Part shown: piece by piece, positions 10,696-22,137 of the stretch | Layout: each line of letters begins with the position of its first letter | Numbering within the stretch: the first letter of the stretch is position 1 | Assembly: GCF_016808335.1 (NCBI RefSeq) | Contig: NC_053140.1 | Coordinates: 27,708,086-27,772,085 of the forward strand | DNA: 64,000 bases | Direction of reading: 5' to 3' | Source of the DNA: Panicum virgatum | Taxonomy: Eukaryota > Streptophyta > Magnoliopsida > Poales > Poaceae | The notes under the pieces: generated by a model | What the model was told of the DNA's origin: nothing | What the model saw: only the letters and a program-made list of their open reading frames with translations | The model's database searches: none | Program-made: the position numbers and the translations under genes

Positions 10696-12743
10696 TGTAA
10701 CACCCTAATTTAAATTCCAGCATTTATTAATAAATTTAATTGGCTTTATTTAAATTTCTAAGGATTATTGTGTTTAGCCTTGCATTTAATTTAATTTTGT
10801 TTCACAAGTAATTAAAATTTGTCTAGGTTTAAAAATTTGTGTTGCATTCATGCTGGTGCATACTTTTATTTGAGTGTGGTTTGAATTCAAATTTATATTT
10901 GAATTCAAACTTTGTTTGAATTAGAAATAGAAGAGAAGGAATAGAAAAGGAAAGAGATTAGAAAAGGAGCCCAAACCCCTAAACCCACACCCAGGGAGCC
11001 CACTAACTCAACCCAAAACCAGCCCGAGCCCAGCTCCCTTTTTCTTCCTTCCCACATCCGGCTCAGTCCACCTTCAGCGACCCAGCCCAGCACGGCTCCG
11101 CAGGCCCACGCTTCGGCCCAGCTCGCACAGCGGCCCATCCCGCTCCCCTGCGACGCAAGCCACGCCCAGCTCCGCGTCAGCGCCCCGACACGCAGGCCCA
11201 CCTGCCAGCGCCCTCCCCGCTCAGCCGTGTCGCCCCGCGCCGCGCGCGCTTCGGTCGCTGACAGCCCGGGCCCGCATGGCAGCTCGTTCCCCTCCGCGGA
11301 GCAACAGAACCGTGGGCGCGGCCGAGATCTCCGGCCGCAATCCCCGCCGGGATCACGACGGGCACCCCCCCCCCCCGAGATCCCCGGACCTGCTCCTTTA
11401 AACCGCCTGCAATCCCCTGCACCCCTCCCATCCACGCGGCAGCCACCCCAAACCCTAGCGCCGCCGCCTTGCCCAGAGCAGAGCACCCACCGCCGGTAAG
11501 CAACTCCGCCGAGGCAATTCCACGCCGTCGGAGCAGCCCAGGCCGACCTGACCGCCGTGACACCCTCGCAGGAACTCCACGAGTTGATCTGTGGAGTCCA
11601 GGAACCAGAGACGCCCCGCGGCAGCCTCTTCGTCGAACTCCGTCCGTGCGCCTCCGCCAGACCTCGCCGCCGGCCGACCTACACTACAGCAATCCCCACC
11701 CCAGGCCCTCGGTGAGCACCAGTACGTCCTCCTTTACCTATTAGGCTAGCTCTTGTAGGCTGTAGCCCACAAAATTGGCAGGGACGCCGTTCACCGGCGC
11801 TCCGCCGCCGCGCAGCCGCGGTCCGCCGTGGCGGGAACCCCGCAACGTAGCACAGCCCCGCATAGTTCTTGCCTACGGTTGCTTTAGCGCCACGCCATCA
11901 CGCATACTTGTTAGCGCCTAGACACGAGACCCAGAGGCGCGTGAGCGCGTGTGCCGTGGAGCACCGCCGCGCAAACCCGCCGCCGTCCATGGTGGCGCCG
12001 CCCCGAGCCTCCCCGAGCGCCGTTTAGAGCCCAGGTGGATCATGCATAGCGTGTTGGCTATCCCAGACCCTAAGCCGCGTCGGATTAAGCCCTGGAACGC
12101 CGGATTCGCCTACTCCGGCGACCCCTCCGCCGCGGGAGCCCTGTTCCCGGCGAGCCGCGCCGCCGCTCCGCGCTCCCTTCACCCTGGGCCGCCCGATCTG
12201 GAGGCAATGGCCCAGATTAGATCACTCCCCATTTAGGTCCAGACCGCCAGATCGCGATCCAACGGCCAATATCCTAGGATACCGGTTTGGCTTGGTAATT
12301 TTGTTAAAGAGACCCTCGGTTTATTAGATTTCAACCCGCAGTCCACCTCCGTTGAAAACTAATTGCAGTTTGGCCCTGTTTTATTCACGGACCCCCCTGA
12401 GTTTCTTTAAAATCTAACCCGCCATCCAACCCTGGTCTTTTTGCGAGTTAGACCCTGGATCTATGTTTTAATTACGTTTAGGCCCTCGGTTTTTGCAGAA
12501 AACCCCCTGGAACTTAGTTTTTATTACAGATAAGCCCCTGAACCTTGTTTTTAGCCTAGATTATACGTTTTAGCTCCGTTTTAGGCGTTCTTTATATCCA
12601 CGTGATCGTTGTAACGCGTAGAATAGTTTTAGACTAGTGTAATGTGCTATTTTTATGTATTGATGTACTGTTCCTTAGTGTTAGCATTTGTTTGCATGTA
12701 TGCTTATTGTTATGCTTTGTTTTGGCCATGTGTTCGTGAGTAG

Positions 12744-13931
12744 ACGTTGATCCATCTGAGGAGCCCCAGTACCAGTACCCGGAGCAGCCGTCTTCCGAGC
12801 ACTTTGAGCAGCAGCAGGAGCAGTACGAGGAAGGCAAGTATAACATGAACAACCTATCACCTTTAATTACAATTTCATACTGCATTTTAATATTGTATGC
12901 CTATAAGGACTTTCCTAGCCACTTTATATCCTTTATATATACCTTTGGGTTGCATCTTGGTTAGTTGTGCTAGGTTCCTGCGCTACAACATATTCTGGTC
13001 CTTTTTAATTAAATTGATTAATTGTTTACTTGAATTTAATTCTGAGAGTGGCACTCTGTGTGGCTTGAGTGGCTCACTTCTCGTTAAAATTGGTTTTGTT
13101 AGAAACATGGTTTAGGGGGCCAGCACGGTGCTTAGTGCTTGGTTGGCCACTCTCCATAAGGACCGGTTCATAGAGCGACAATCTGGGACAACAGCGCTAC
13201 CACAAGACTGGAATGGGACGGTCTTGGCTTACTAATTAGGCCATTTTGGTTCGGGAGTAACTTACCGACGGGGCATGGGGGGTGGTGAGCTTCAATGGTG
13301 GCCAGGCTACGAGGCTGGTCTGTGTGTCTTGTACCCCCTCGAGGTGGTTACCATAGTTGCGGAGCCTGATTCCTTAGCAGTTACACCTTACCAACGTGTC
13401 CTTTGTAACGGCCTCGTAGTGAGTTTGCTAGTCATCTCACCTAAGGAAGTGTGATGAACAACTGGCGTAACTCGCGACTTGTGGGTAAAGATGTGCAACC
13501 TCTGCAGAGTGTAAAACTGGTATACTAGCCGTGCTCACGGTTATGAGCGGCCCAGATCCTCCTTTTGATTAGTGGGGTTGTCTCCTTCCGACGAGGGAGG
13601 TGCCTCTCGGGGTTACCTTGGTGGCTTGGTTTCGGTTTGGTTCTCAGTAGTTACATAATTAGTTCTGATTAATTACTATGTAACTGGGTTAATGGTAATT
13701 CATCAACTCGTAGTAAATAGCCTTAATAAAATTTTGCCAACACTTAAAAGCTAATGCAGTCGAGTCAGCCAACCTTAGAGCCTCATAGTTTGTGTTATAC
13801 TTGTTGAGTACAAGTTGTGTACTCACTCTTGCCTCTTCTCTACTTTTTCCTCTTGGCTATGCTACTGCTGCTCAGTTCCTGCCGACGCGAGGGAGTTCGC
13901 TCAGCGCTTCCAGGACTACGAGGACTTCTAG
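12744..13931 (+). CDS. Candidate spliced ORF end inside the Tekay-family LTR (exons 12744-12833 and 13876-13931)
   Basis: Function unknown. The first exon encodes an acidic Gln/Glu-rich stretch (DVDPSEEP...FEQQQEQYEE) and would end at AG/GCAAGT, a perfect GC-type donor. The acceptor CTGCTGCTCAG at 13865-13875 opens a second exon ending in YEDF and TAG (13929-13931). The phases fit (1 nt plus 2 nt). Both exons are open in LTR B (-), B2 and D's 3' LTR; D's 5' LTR and both LTRs of C carry stops in the first exon only. Length differences between subfamilies are multiples of three. No start codon or upstream exon in a matching phase was found, and substitutions are not enriched at third positions. 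It may be a decayed gene fragment or chance. Confidence 0.35.
13799..13824 (+). other. Invariant 26-bp dual-hairpin block in LTR B2
   Basis: Identical to the block in B, C (both LTRs) and D (both LTRs). It sits about 50 bp upstream of the candidate acceptor at 13875. The shared arm GAGTACA can pair either upstream (as part of ACAAGT with ACTTGT) or downstream with TGTACTC. Confidence 0.7.
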
Positions 13932-14260
13932 GCGTTCGTCTCCCAGTCGACGTCCCTGTGGCGCCCTGCTTCAGCTTCGGAGAGTTTTATCGTATTTTGT
14001 ACTTCGCTTCCGCTGTATCAGACATTTTGTCATTATTGTAATAAATAACATTCGTATTCGCTTTATTATATCTTTTTACGTGATATGTGCTATGATATAC
14101 TGTTCATTCTGTTGTATATACATGTGACTTGATCCTGGCACGTATATGATTGCTCAGTTTATGTTCCTTTATAAACCGGGTGTTACACTGCAGGGTGTGA
14201 ACATTGATGCAACTCCTGATCCACCGAGCCTCAGTCTAAGCTTTGCTTGAGGTCGAGCAA

Positions 14261-14285
14261 AAGTTTAAGCTTGGGGGGGGGGCGG
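14261..14285 (+). other. E polypurine tract
   Basis: AAGTTTAAGC, TT and a run of ten G, then CGG, directly before the LTR start TGTTGATGG at 14286. This is the expected plus-strand priming site. Confidence 0.75.
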
Positions 14286-15554
14286 TGTTGATGGCCATTA
14301 CTTCACATTCTGACCATCAACCTCTCGAGAATAAATTGAGCTTTACACTATGTTCCATTCATATTTTATTTAATTCTATAAGTTCCACAAGTTTTCGAGG
14401 AGTTTTGATTTCAGGTGAACACATGCCAAAAATGGGTGAAATTGGGAAAAATCCCAGGCCGACCAGCCTCTCCTTGGTCGGCCGGCCTGGCACCTCCACA
14501 CACAAAGCCACGTCTTGGATTGGATGTCAGTTTGATTGAATGGACAAAAGGCTTGCACAAGGATCAAAGGACCCACAATTCAGTGTAAAGACATGTCCAA
14601 GTCAGCAATCCACATCCTAGGACGATCACAAGCGTACACTTGCAACGTCGGTGCAACGGAGGCCGAGGAGAGCCAGAGGTAGGCCGGCCGGCCTAGCATG
14701 TGCCTGCGTAAGACTCAAGCAAGCTACACCGACATCAAGGAGTGATCACAGATGTGCACGCAAAGGCGGTGGCTAGATGGCCACACCCCCAGGCCGGCCG
14801 GCCCCACTTTGCAGCCACTCAGGTCCCGACTTCACGTGGAAGTTAAGCACAACTGCCACAACCGCCTCCAACTGACGCCACGTGCTTCACCTGCTCAGAA
14901 CCGACCCTTGAAGGCTATAAATAGAACACTCATCGCTCACTTGTAACACACACCTTTGGAGCTCATTCTCTCTTTCACTTTCTAGAGTAGGTTAGTAGTT
15001 TGGGAGTTAGAGTCGAGTCAAGCTTGCTCGGGATTCCGGAGTCATCGGAAGTCTGGTATAACTCTTGTATCTTTCTTTCGAATTTATTAATATAAGTTAT
15101 CTTCTCTACTTTTCTAAGTCAGCTTTACTTTCCGCTTTCTTTTATCCTCTCGAGTTTGAGTGTTCAGCTCGAGCGCGGAAGTTGTATCCTTTAGCTTAGG
15201 CTAAGTTATCTCTCTGATAGTCGGGATTCTATCTTACGAGTTTTCTCGCCCGGACTAGAGTATCTCAAGTTAGTGCTGTAGGTTGAGCGGGATTTCTCTT
15301 GAAGGCCTCGAGAGAAATCCTAACACCGAGTACAGACGTGGTGTCTGGGCTTAGTGTTAGCTAGAAAGTGTGTTCCTCCCCACGGAACTATTGTGGTAGG
15401 CGGCAGGTGGTGACAGCCATGTCCGTCCCTCGTAGTCCACCACGTTCGGGTGCTTTCATAGCAGTAGTGCCGACTGCCGTTGGACTCCCTTCTCATCCCA
15501 ATCTGAGTCCTTCCTTGAGGCCGCCGAAGTAAGCTCTACCTTCCCGATGATTAG
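14286..15554 (+). repeat. E 3' LTR, first piece
   Basis: Starts TGTTGATGG with an inverted repeat in its first 36 bases. It carries three GGCCGGCC-type palindromes (near 14478, 14684, 14794) and a TATA box TATAAATA at 14916-14923, with a likely transcription start about 30 bp downstream. It is interrupted at 15554 by element D (TSD ATTAG) and continues at 36123. Confidence 0.85.
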
Positions 15555-16156
15555 TGTAACACCATAATTTAAATGTCAGTATTTAATAATAAATTTAATT
15601 GGCTTTATTTAATTTTCTAATGTTTTATATGCTTAGCCTTGCATTTAATTTAATTTTCTTTCACAAGTAATTAAAATTTATTTAGGTTAAACATGTTTGT
15701 GCATTCATACTAGTGCATAAGTTTTATTTGGTTGAGTGCATAGGGTTTGAATTCAAATTTTGGTTTGAATTCAAATTAGTTTGAGTTGAGTTTGAAAAAG
15801 AAAAGGGAAGAGAAATAGGAAGAACAGTAAAACGGAGACCCAACCCAGCCGGCCCGTTCCTTTCCATGCGGCCCGTTTTCTTTTTCTTCTTTTCCCCGGC
15901 CCAGCTCGCCACCGCAGCCCAGCCCAGCATCCGCTCACGCCTCCCTGCTCCAGCCCGTTCGCCCGCAGCCCAGCCGCTCGCTCCAGCCCAGCATCCGCTC
16001 ACGCCTCCCTGCGCCGGCCCAGAAGACCGCTCCCACTTCCGCAGCCCGCGCAGCGCATCCTCCCTCTAACAGAGTGGCCCCGCGTGTCAGTCACACTCTC
16101 CCGCATCGCGCATCGCCCGTTCTCGTCCCCTGTCTCGCTGACTGGTTGGTCCCACC

Positions 16157-19100
16157 TGTAACACCCGGTTTATAAAAGGACATAAACCGAGCAATCATAT
16201 ACGTGCCAGGATCAAGTCACATGTATATACAACAGAATGAACAATATATCATAGCACATATCACGTAAAAAGACATAATAAAGCGTATACAAATGTTATT
16301 TATTACATTAATGACAAAATGTCTGATACAGCGGAAGCGAAGTACAAAATACGATAAAGACTCTCCGAAGCTGAAGCAGGGCGCCACAGGGACGTCGACT
16401 GGGAGACGAACGCCTAGAAGTCCTCGTAGTCCTGGTAGCGCTGAGCGAACTCCCTCGTGTCGGCAGGAACTGAGCAGCAGTAGCGTAGCCAAGAGGAAAA
16501 AGTAGAGAAGAGGCAAGGGTGAGTACACAACTTGTACTCAACAAGTATAACACAAACTATGAGGCTCTAAGGTTGGCTGACTGACTGCATTAGCTTTTAA
16601 GTCTTGGCAAAATTTTATTAAAGCTATTTACTATGAGTTGATGAATTACCATTAACCCAGTTACATAGTAATTAATCAGAATTAATTAAGAAACTACTGA
16701 GAACCAAACCAAAACCAAGCCACCAAGGTAACCCCGAGAAGCAGCTCCCTCGTCGGAAGGAGATAACTCCACTAATCAAAAGGAGGATCTGGGCCGCTCA
16801 TAACCGTGAGCACGGCTAGTATACCAGTTTTACACTCTGCAAAGGTTGCACATCTTTACCCACAAGTCGTGAGCTATGCTAGAGGTTCATCACACTTCCT
16901 AAGGTGAGATGACTAGCGACTCACTACGAGGCCGTTACAAAGAATCTCGTTGGTAAGGCGTAACCGCGAAGAGTTAGATCGGCGACGATGGGGCCCACCT
17001 CCGGGGGTACAAGCACAGGAGCGCAATCCAAGCACAAACCAAGCCGGAGGAGCAGGGACCATTGAAGCTTACTACTCTTGCCCCGCAGGTAAGTTACTCC
17101 AAACCAAAAAGACCTAATTAGTAAGCCAAGTCTATCCCATTCTAGCCTTGTGGTAGCGCTGTTGTCCCAGGTTGTCGATCTATGAACCGGTCCTTATGGA
17201 GAGTGGCCAACCAAGCACTAAGCACCGTGCTGGCCCCCTAAACCATGTTTCTACAAAAACCATCTTTTAACGAGACGTGAGCCACTCATCCACTCAGAGG
17301 GCCACTCTCAGAATTATGTTCAAGTAAACCATTAATCAATTTAATTAAAAAGGACCAGAATGTGTTATAGCGCAGCAACCTAGCACAACTAACCAAAATG
17401 CAACCCAAAGGTATATATAAAGGATATAAAGTGGCTAGGAAAGTCCTTAAAGGCATACAGTATTAAAATGCAGTATGAAATTGTAATTAAAGGTGATAGG
17501 TTGCTCATGTTATACTTGCCTTCCTCATACTGCTCTGGCTGCTGCTCAAACTACTCGGAAGACGGCTGCTCCTGGTACTGGTACTGGGGCTCCTCAGATG
17601 GATCAACGTCTACTCACGAACACATGGCCAAAACAATGCACAAAAATAAGCATACAAGCAAACTCTAACAAAAACTAAGAAACAATACATCAATACATAA
17701 AAACAGCACACTAAACCAATCTAAAACTATTCTACGCATTACAACGATCGCGTGGACATAAAGAACGCTTAAATCGGAGCTAAAACGCATTTTCTAGGCT
17801 AAAAACAAGGTTCAGGGGCTTATTTGTAAGAAAAACAGGGTTCTAGGGGCTTTTCTGCTAAAACCGAGGGCCTAAACGTAATTAAACATTAACTCTAGGG
17901 TCTAACTCACAAAAGAACCAGGGCTGGATGGCGGGTACTAATTTGGGAAAGCTCAGGGGCCTAAGTGAATAAAACAGGCCTAATCTGTAATTACTTTTCA
18001 ACGGGGGTGGACTGCGGGTTAAATCTAAGAAAGCTGGGTGGGTCTTTAACAAAAAGGCCAGGCGAAGGGGTACATCCAGATCTGCACCGCCGGATCTGGA
18101 TCCGATGGCTCAGGATAGACTAGATCCCGATCTAATCTCAGGCGTTGAGACGAGATCTGACGGCTGGGATCGGTTGGGGCGCGGAAGGCGGCGGCGCTGT
18201 CGCCGGAGCAGAGCTCCGCGGCGGCATGCGGCTCGGGCTCGCCGGAGTGCTGTGATTCTGGGGTTCCCGGGCTCGATTTCGATGCGGCTTCGGCCTAGGA
18301 GCATCTCCATGGCATGAGTAGTCCTCCTGGACACTCATGGGAGGGAATTAGGGCGCGGGACGGGGTGCTCGACGGCGAGGGAGTATCTGGGCGGCGCACC
18401 TCGCCGGCGTGGGCATGTTCTAGGGGTTCTGGTGGTCTACTGGGGACAAGCTAGGGTGCAAAAACATCAAGGAGGCGGGCTGAACTTTACCAAGGGCGCG
18501 GGGTGGTCGAAGTAGCAGCGGAGTGGTGTCGGCGGCGTCGTCTAGCGGCGGCGCACGGACGGCGTCGGGGAAGAGGTCGAAGCAGAGGCTTGCCGGGTTC
18601 CTAGATTGCACGGATCGACTTCAGTGGTGCCTGTGAGGAAGATACGGCGGTCAGGGTGATCGGAGGGGCTCCAATGGCGTTGAATTTCCACGGCGAAACT
18701 CCTCACCGGCGGCGGATCAGGGCGGAATTCTCGGCGTGGTAGTGGCGGAGCTCGAAGATGGCTTCCTCGGGGCTGATCCTGGATCCAAGGAGGAGCTCAC
18801 GCAAGGATTTGCAGGGACTAGGGCGCTGCGGAGCAGCGGCTCCACGACGGCGCAGAGGTTCTGTTCCGGCGGCAAGGCGCGGCGTGGAGGTGGGGTTGTG
18901 GTGGCGGCTGCGGGATGGGGTTTTGGGTTCCAGGGGGTGCGGCCTGGGGTGTTTAAAGGGGGCGCCGGGTTTCTGGGCGTGCATGCCCTGTGAAAGACGC
19001 GGCGAGATCCCCGGCGGGGATCGGGGGGCTTCCGTTGCGTGCGCGCGGCGAGGGGAAGGGGATGACCCCGACGCATGGGCCCGGCCAGGCAGTGAGGGAA

Positions 19101-19599
19101 AGTGACGCGGGCCGAGCGCGTGGGAGGGAAAGGAAGCCTGGGCCGTGTGGGGAGCGGGCCTTTGCGCGAGCGCTTGCTGGGCCGCGCGCTGGGTGAGGCT
19201 GGGCCGAGTGTGTGCGGGTGGAAGCGGGCCCATGCGGTTTGAGTGCTGGGCTGCTGTGCCCGCGGGCTGGGCTGAGGGAGAGGGTTGGACTGGGCTGAGG
19301 TTTGGGCCTTCCTTTTCTATTCCTTTCCTCTTTTCTAATTCTATTTCCTCTCACTTTTCTAATTCTAATTCAAACGAAGTTTGAATTCAAATACAAATTT
19401 GAATTCAAACTACACTCAAATAATTAAAACTATGCACCAGCATGAATGCAACAACAAAATTTTAAACTTAGTCAAATTTTAATTACTTTGTGAAACAAAA
19501 ATAAATTAAATGCAAGGCTAAACACATTAAACCTTAGAAATTTAAATAAAGCCAATTAAATTTATTATTAAAAGCTGGAATTTAAACTAGGGTGTTACA
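16157..19599 (-). repeat. C 3' LTR
   Basis: 3443 bp, TGTAACACCC (start on + strand) to GGGTGTTACA. It contains the GC-rich promoter-like zone (about 18200-19310), TTTAAA at about 18955, the dual-hairpin block (16521-16546) and AATAAA on the minus strand near 16300. In the candidate ORF the first exon has a TAG (near 17548) and the second is open. Confidence 0.93.
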
Positions 19600-19637
19600 G
19601 ACCCTACCCCCTTAAAGAAATCTCGTCCCCGAGATTT
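19600..19637 (-). other. C polypurine tract preceded by a perfect hairpin
   Basis: In element direction the polyprotein stop overlaps AAATCTCG, loop GGGA, CGAGATTT (19618-19637), then CTTTAAGGGGGTAGGGTC (19600-19617) and the LTR. D has a related but imperfect version (ACCTCG/CGAGATT) before AAGGGGGTAGG at 32291-32324. Confidence 0.75.
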
Positions 19638-20748
19638 AGCTGGGCTGGCTAGCAAAGAGATCTGGATATGTCTTCTTCAGCTCATCTTCTCGCACCCAAG
19701 TAGCCTCAGCTTCACTGTGGTGACTCCACTGAACTCTGCACATCTTGATGCGCTTGTTCCGAGTAACCCTCTCTGATGTCTCCAGAATCTTCACCGGATG
19801 CTCAGTATAAGTCAGATCTTCCTGCATGTCTACTCCATCCAGTGGTGCCTGCTCCTCGGGTACTCGCAAACACCTCTTCAGCTGAGATATATGGAAGACA
19901 TCGTGAACTCCAGAGAGGCTGAGAGGTAACTCCAGGCGATAAGCAACTTCGCCTTTCCGCTCTAGCACCTTGAATGGCCCCACATACCGAGGTGCTAACT
20001 TCCCTTTGACATTGAATCTACGGATTCCTCTCATCGGAGACACCTTCAGGTACACATAGTCACCAACACTGAAAGTCAGGTCTCTCCGTTTGCCATCTGC
20101 ATAGCTCTTCTGTCTGCTCTGTGCAATCCTCAGATTTTCTCGCACAGCCTGGACCATCTGCTCTGCATCATCTATGATCTCAGGGCCAAAGAGCTGCTTC
20201 TCACCAATCTGATCCCAATAGAGAGGAGTTCTACACTTTCTGCCATACAATGCCTCAAAGGGGGACTTCTTCAGACTGGCCTGATAGCTGTTGTTATACG
20301 AGAACTCAGCATATGACAGGCACTTATCCCAGCTAGTACCGTACTGAATGGCACAAGCTCTCAGCATATCCTCCAACACTTGGTTGGTTCTCTCTGTCTG
20401 CCCATCTGTCTGAGGGTGATAAGCCGTACTGAAACGCAGTTTCGTATCCAATGAATCATGAAGCTGCTCCCAGAACCGAGAAGTGAACTGAGACCCTCTG
20501 TCAGATATGATCTTCTTGGGCACACCATGCAAGCAGACAATCCGAGAGATGTACAACTCTGCAAGTCTAGCACCGGAGTAAGTAGTGTTCACCGGAATGA
20601 AGTGAGCAACCTTCGTCAATCGATCCACTACTACCCATATAGAGTTGTACCCTTTCTGAGTACGAGGCAATCCAACAATGAAGTCCATAGTGATTTCCTC
20701 CCATTTCCACTCTGGAATCTTCAAAGGCTGTAACAGACCTGCTGGCCT
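19636..20748 (-). pseudogene. C integrase core and chromodomain-like C-terminus
   Basis: Open after the TAG at 20749-20751. The integrase core shows MDFIVGLP...VVVDRLTKVAHF (first Asp, about 20640-20700), KKIISDRGSQFTS (second Asp, about 20480-20520) and [17 protein letters not shown] with the catalytic Glu (about 20385-20430). The GPY/F-like part (RYVGPFKVL) lies near 19975. The C-terminus, CRVQWSHHSEAEATWVREDE (about 19690-19750), is a chromodomain-type module that in this clade helps direct integration to chromatin. It ends at TAA 19636-19638. Confidence 0.9.
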
Positions 20749-22137
20749 CTAATGCTCAGCCTTGACACGCTGACAGGTGTCACAAATAGCCACGTACTCT
20801 GCCACTGAACGCTTCATCCCATACCACCAGAAACGTTCCTTCAGATCATAGTACATCTTCGTGCTGCCCGGATGAATAGAGTATGCTGTATCATGGGCCT
20901 CACTCAGAATCAACTTCCGGAGATCATGCACATCAGGCACGCAGATCCGGTTCTTGTACCACAAAGTACCCTGATCATCCTCTCTGAAATGAGGAGCCTT
21001 GCCCTTCTTGAGCAACTCACGGATCTCCTGCAGCTTCTCATCTTCTTTCTGATGCTGCCTAATCTCTGTCTCTAGAGTCGGTACTGCCTCGAATGCTGCA
21101 CTGGAAGTATGATGCAAGAAGCCCAGACTCAACTGCTCAAACTCCTCACATAACTCTGGAGGCATCTGGAAAGCCACGGCCATGTTGACATAACTTCTTC
21201 TGCTCAGAGCATCTGCTACAACATTGGCCTTGCCCGGATGGTAGTGAATCTCCAGGTCATAATCCTTGACCAACTCTAGCCATCTTCTCTGCCGCATGTT
21301 CAGCTCATTCTGCGTGAAAATGTACTTGAGGCTCTTGTGATCAGTGTAGATATCACACCACTGCCCATACAAGTAATGCCTCCAAATCTTCAGAGCATGC
21401 ACAACTGCGGCTAACTCAAGATCATGAGTGGGATAATTCAGCTCATGCCGACGTAACTGCCGTGAAGCATAAGCAATCACTCTGCCCTCCTGCATCAGAA
21501 CACACCCAAGACCATCCTTCGAAGCATCACAATACACCGTGAACCTCTTTGTCTGGTCTGTCAAAGTCAGGACTGACGGCGTAGTCAACCTTTTCTGCAG
21601 CTCATCAAAGGCCCTCTGACGCTCATCAGTCCACACAAAAGCCACATTTTTCTCCAGCAAAGAAGTCAAAGGCTTCGCGATCTTGGAGAAATTCTCAATG
21701 AACCTCCGATAATATCCAGCTAAGCCCAAGAATGACCTGACTTCCTTTACTGTCTGCGGTGTCTCCCACTCGAGCACATCCTTCACCTTGCTCGGATCAA
21801 CAGCAATGCCTCCCTGAGAGATAACATGACCAAGGAATGGCACCTCGTCAATCCAGAACTCGCACTTGCTGAACTTGGCATACAGCTGATGCTCCCTCAG
21901 TATCTGCAATACGAGTCTCAGATGCTCCTCATGCTCTTCTTCTGTCTTGGAAAAGATCAGAATATCATCAATGAAAATCACCACAAAGACATCCAGATAA
22001 TCCATGAAGACCATGTTCATCAGATGCATGAAGAAAGCCGGGGCATTAGTCAAGCCGAAGGACATGACTGTATACTCATATAGCCCGTACTTGCAGGTGA
22101 ATGCCGTCTTCGGAATATCCCCAGGACGGATCCTCAG
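20749..22137 (-). pseudogene. C reverse transcriptase (C-terminal half), RNase H, integrase zinc-binding region
   Basis: Open between two TAG codons. RT keeps the catalytic FIDD (about 21970-21985) and the FLGHVIS block; RNase H shows [15 protein letters not shown] (about 21490-21540) and [11 protein letters not shown]. The integrase zinc finger (H...H...CDTCQ) is near 20770-20890. Catalytic residues seen are intact, so apart from the stops the region looks functional. The family is Tekay/Del by motif order and the [17 protein letters not shown] linker. Confidence 0.9.

Larger units (their letters stand above)
10696..14187 (+). mobile_element. B2: solo LTR of a Tekay-like element (3492 bp)
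   Basis: TGTAACACCC...GGGTGTTACA with perfect CTGCA duplications (10691-10695 and 14188-14192) and no internal region. Layout 5' to 3': AT-rich start, (TTTGAATTCAAA)-type repeats near 10875-10920, GC-rich zone 10960-12240 with TTTAAA at 11397-11402 and a 5'-UTR-like AAACCCTAGC near 11450, splice-donor-like CCGCCG/GTAAGC at 11496 and CCCTCG/GTGAGC at 11712, then the conserved ORF end and AATAAA at 14040-14045. It lies 98 bp before E's 3' LTR. Confidence 0.92.

Noticed and set aside
11496..12744. A complete multi-exon gene in LTR B2 starting from the donor-like sites at 11496 and 11712
   Set aside because: The exon 11572-11711 has the wrong phase for the exon at 12744 and reads into a stop; only the last two exons fit together.
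14316..15100. Host gene promoter (TATAAATA at 14916)
   Set aside because: It is the U3/R part of E's LTR; equivalent boxes exist in the LTRs of A, F and H.
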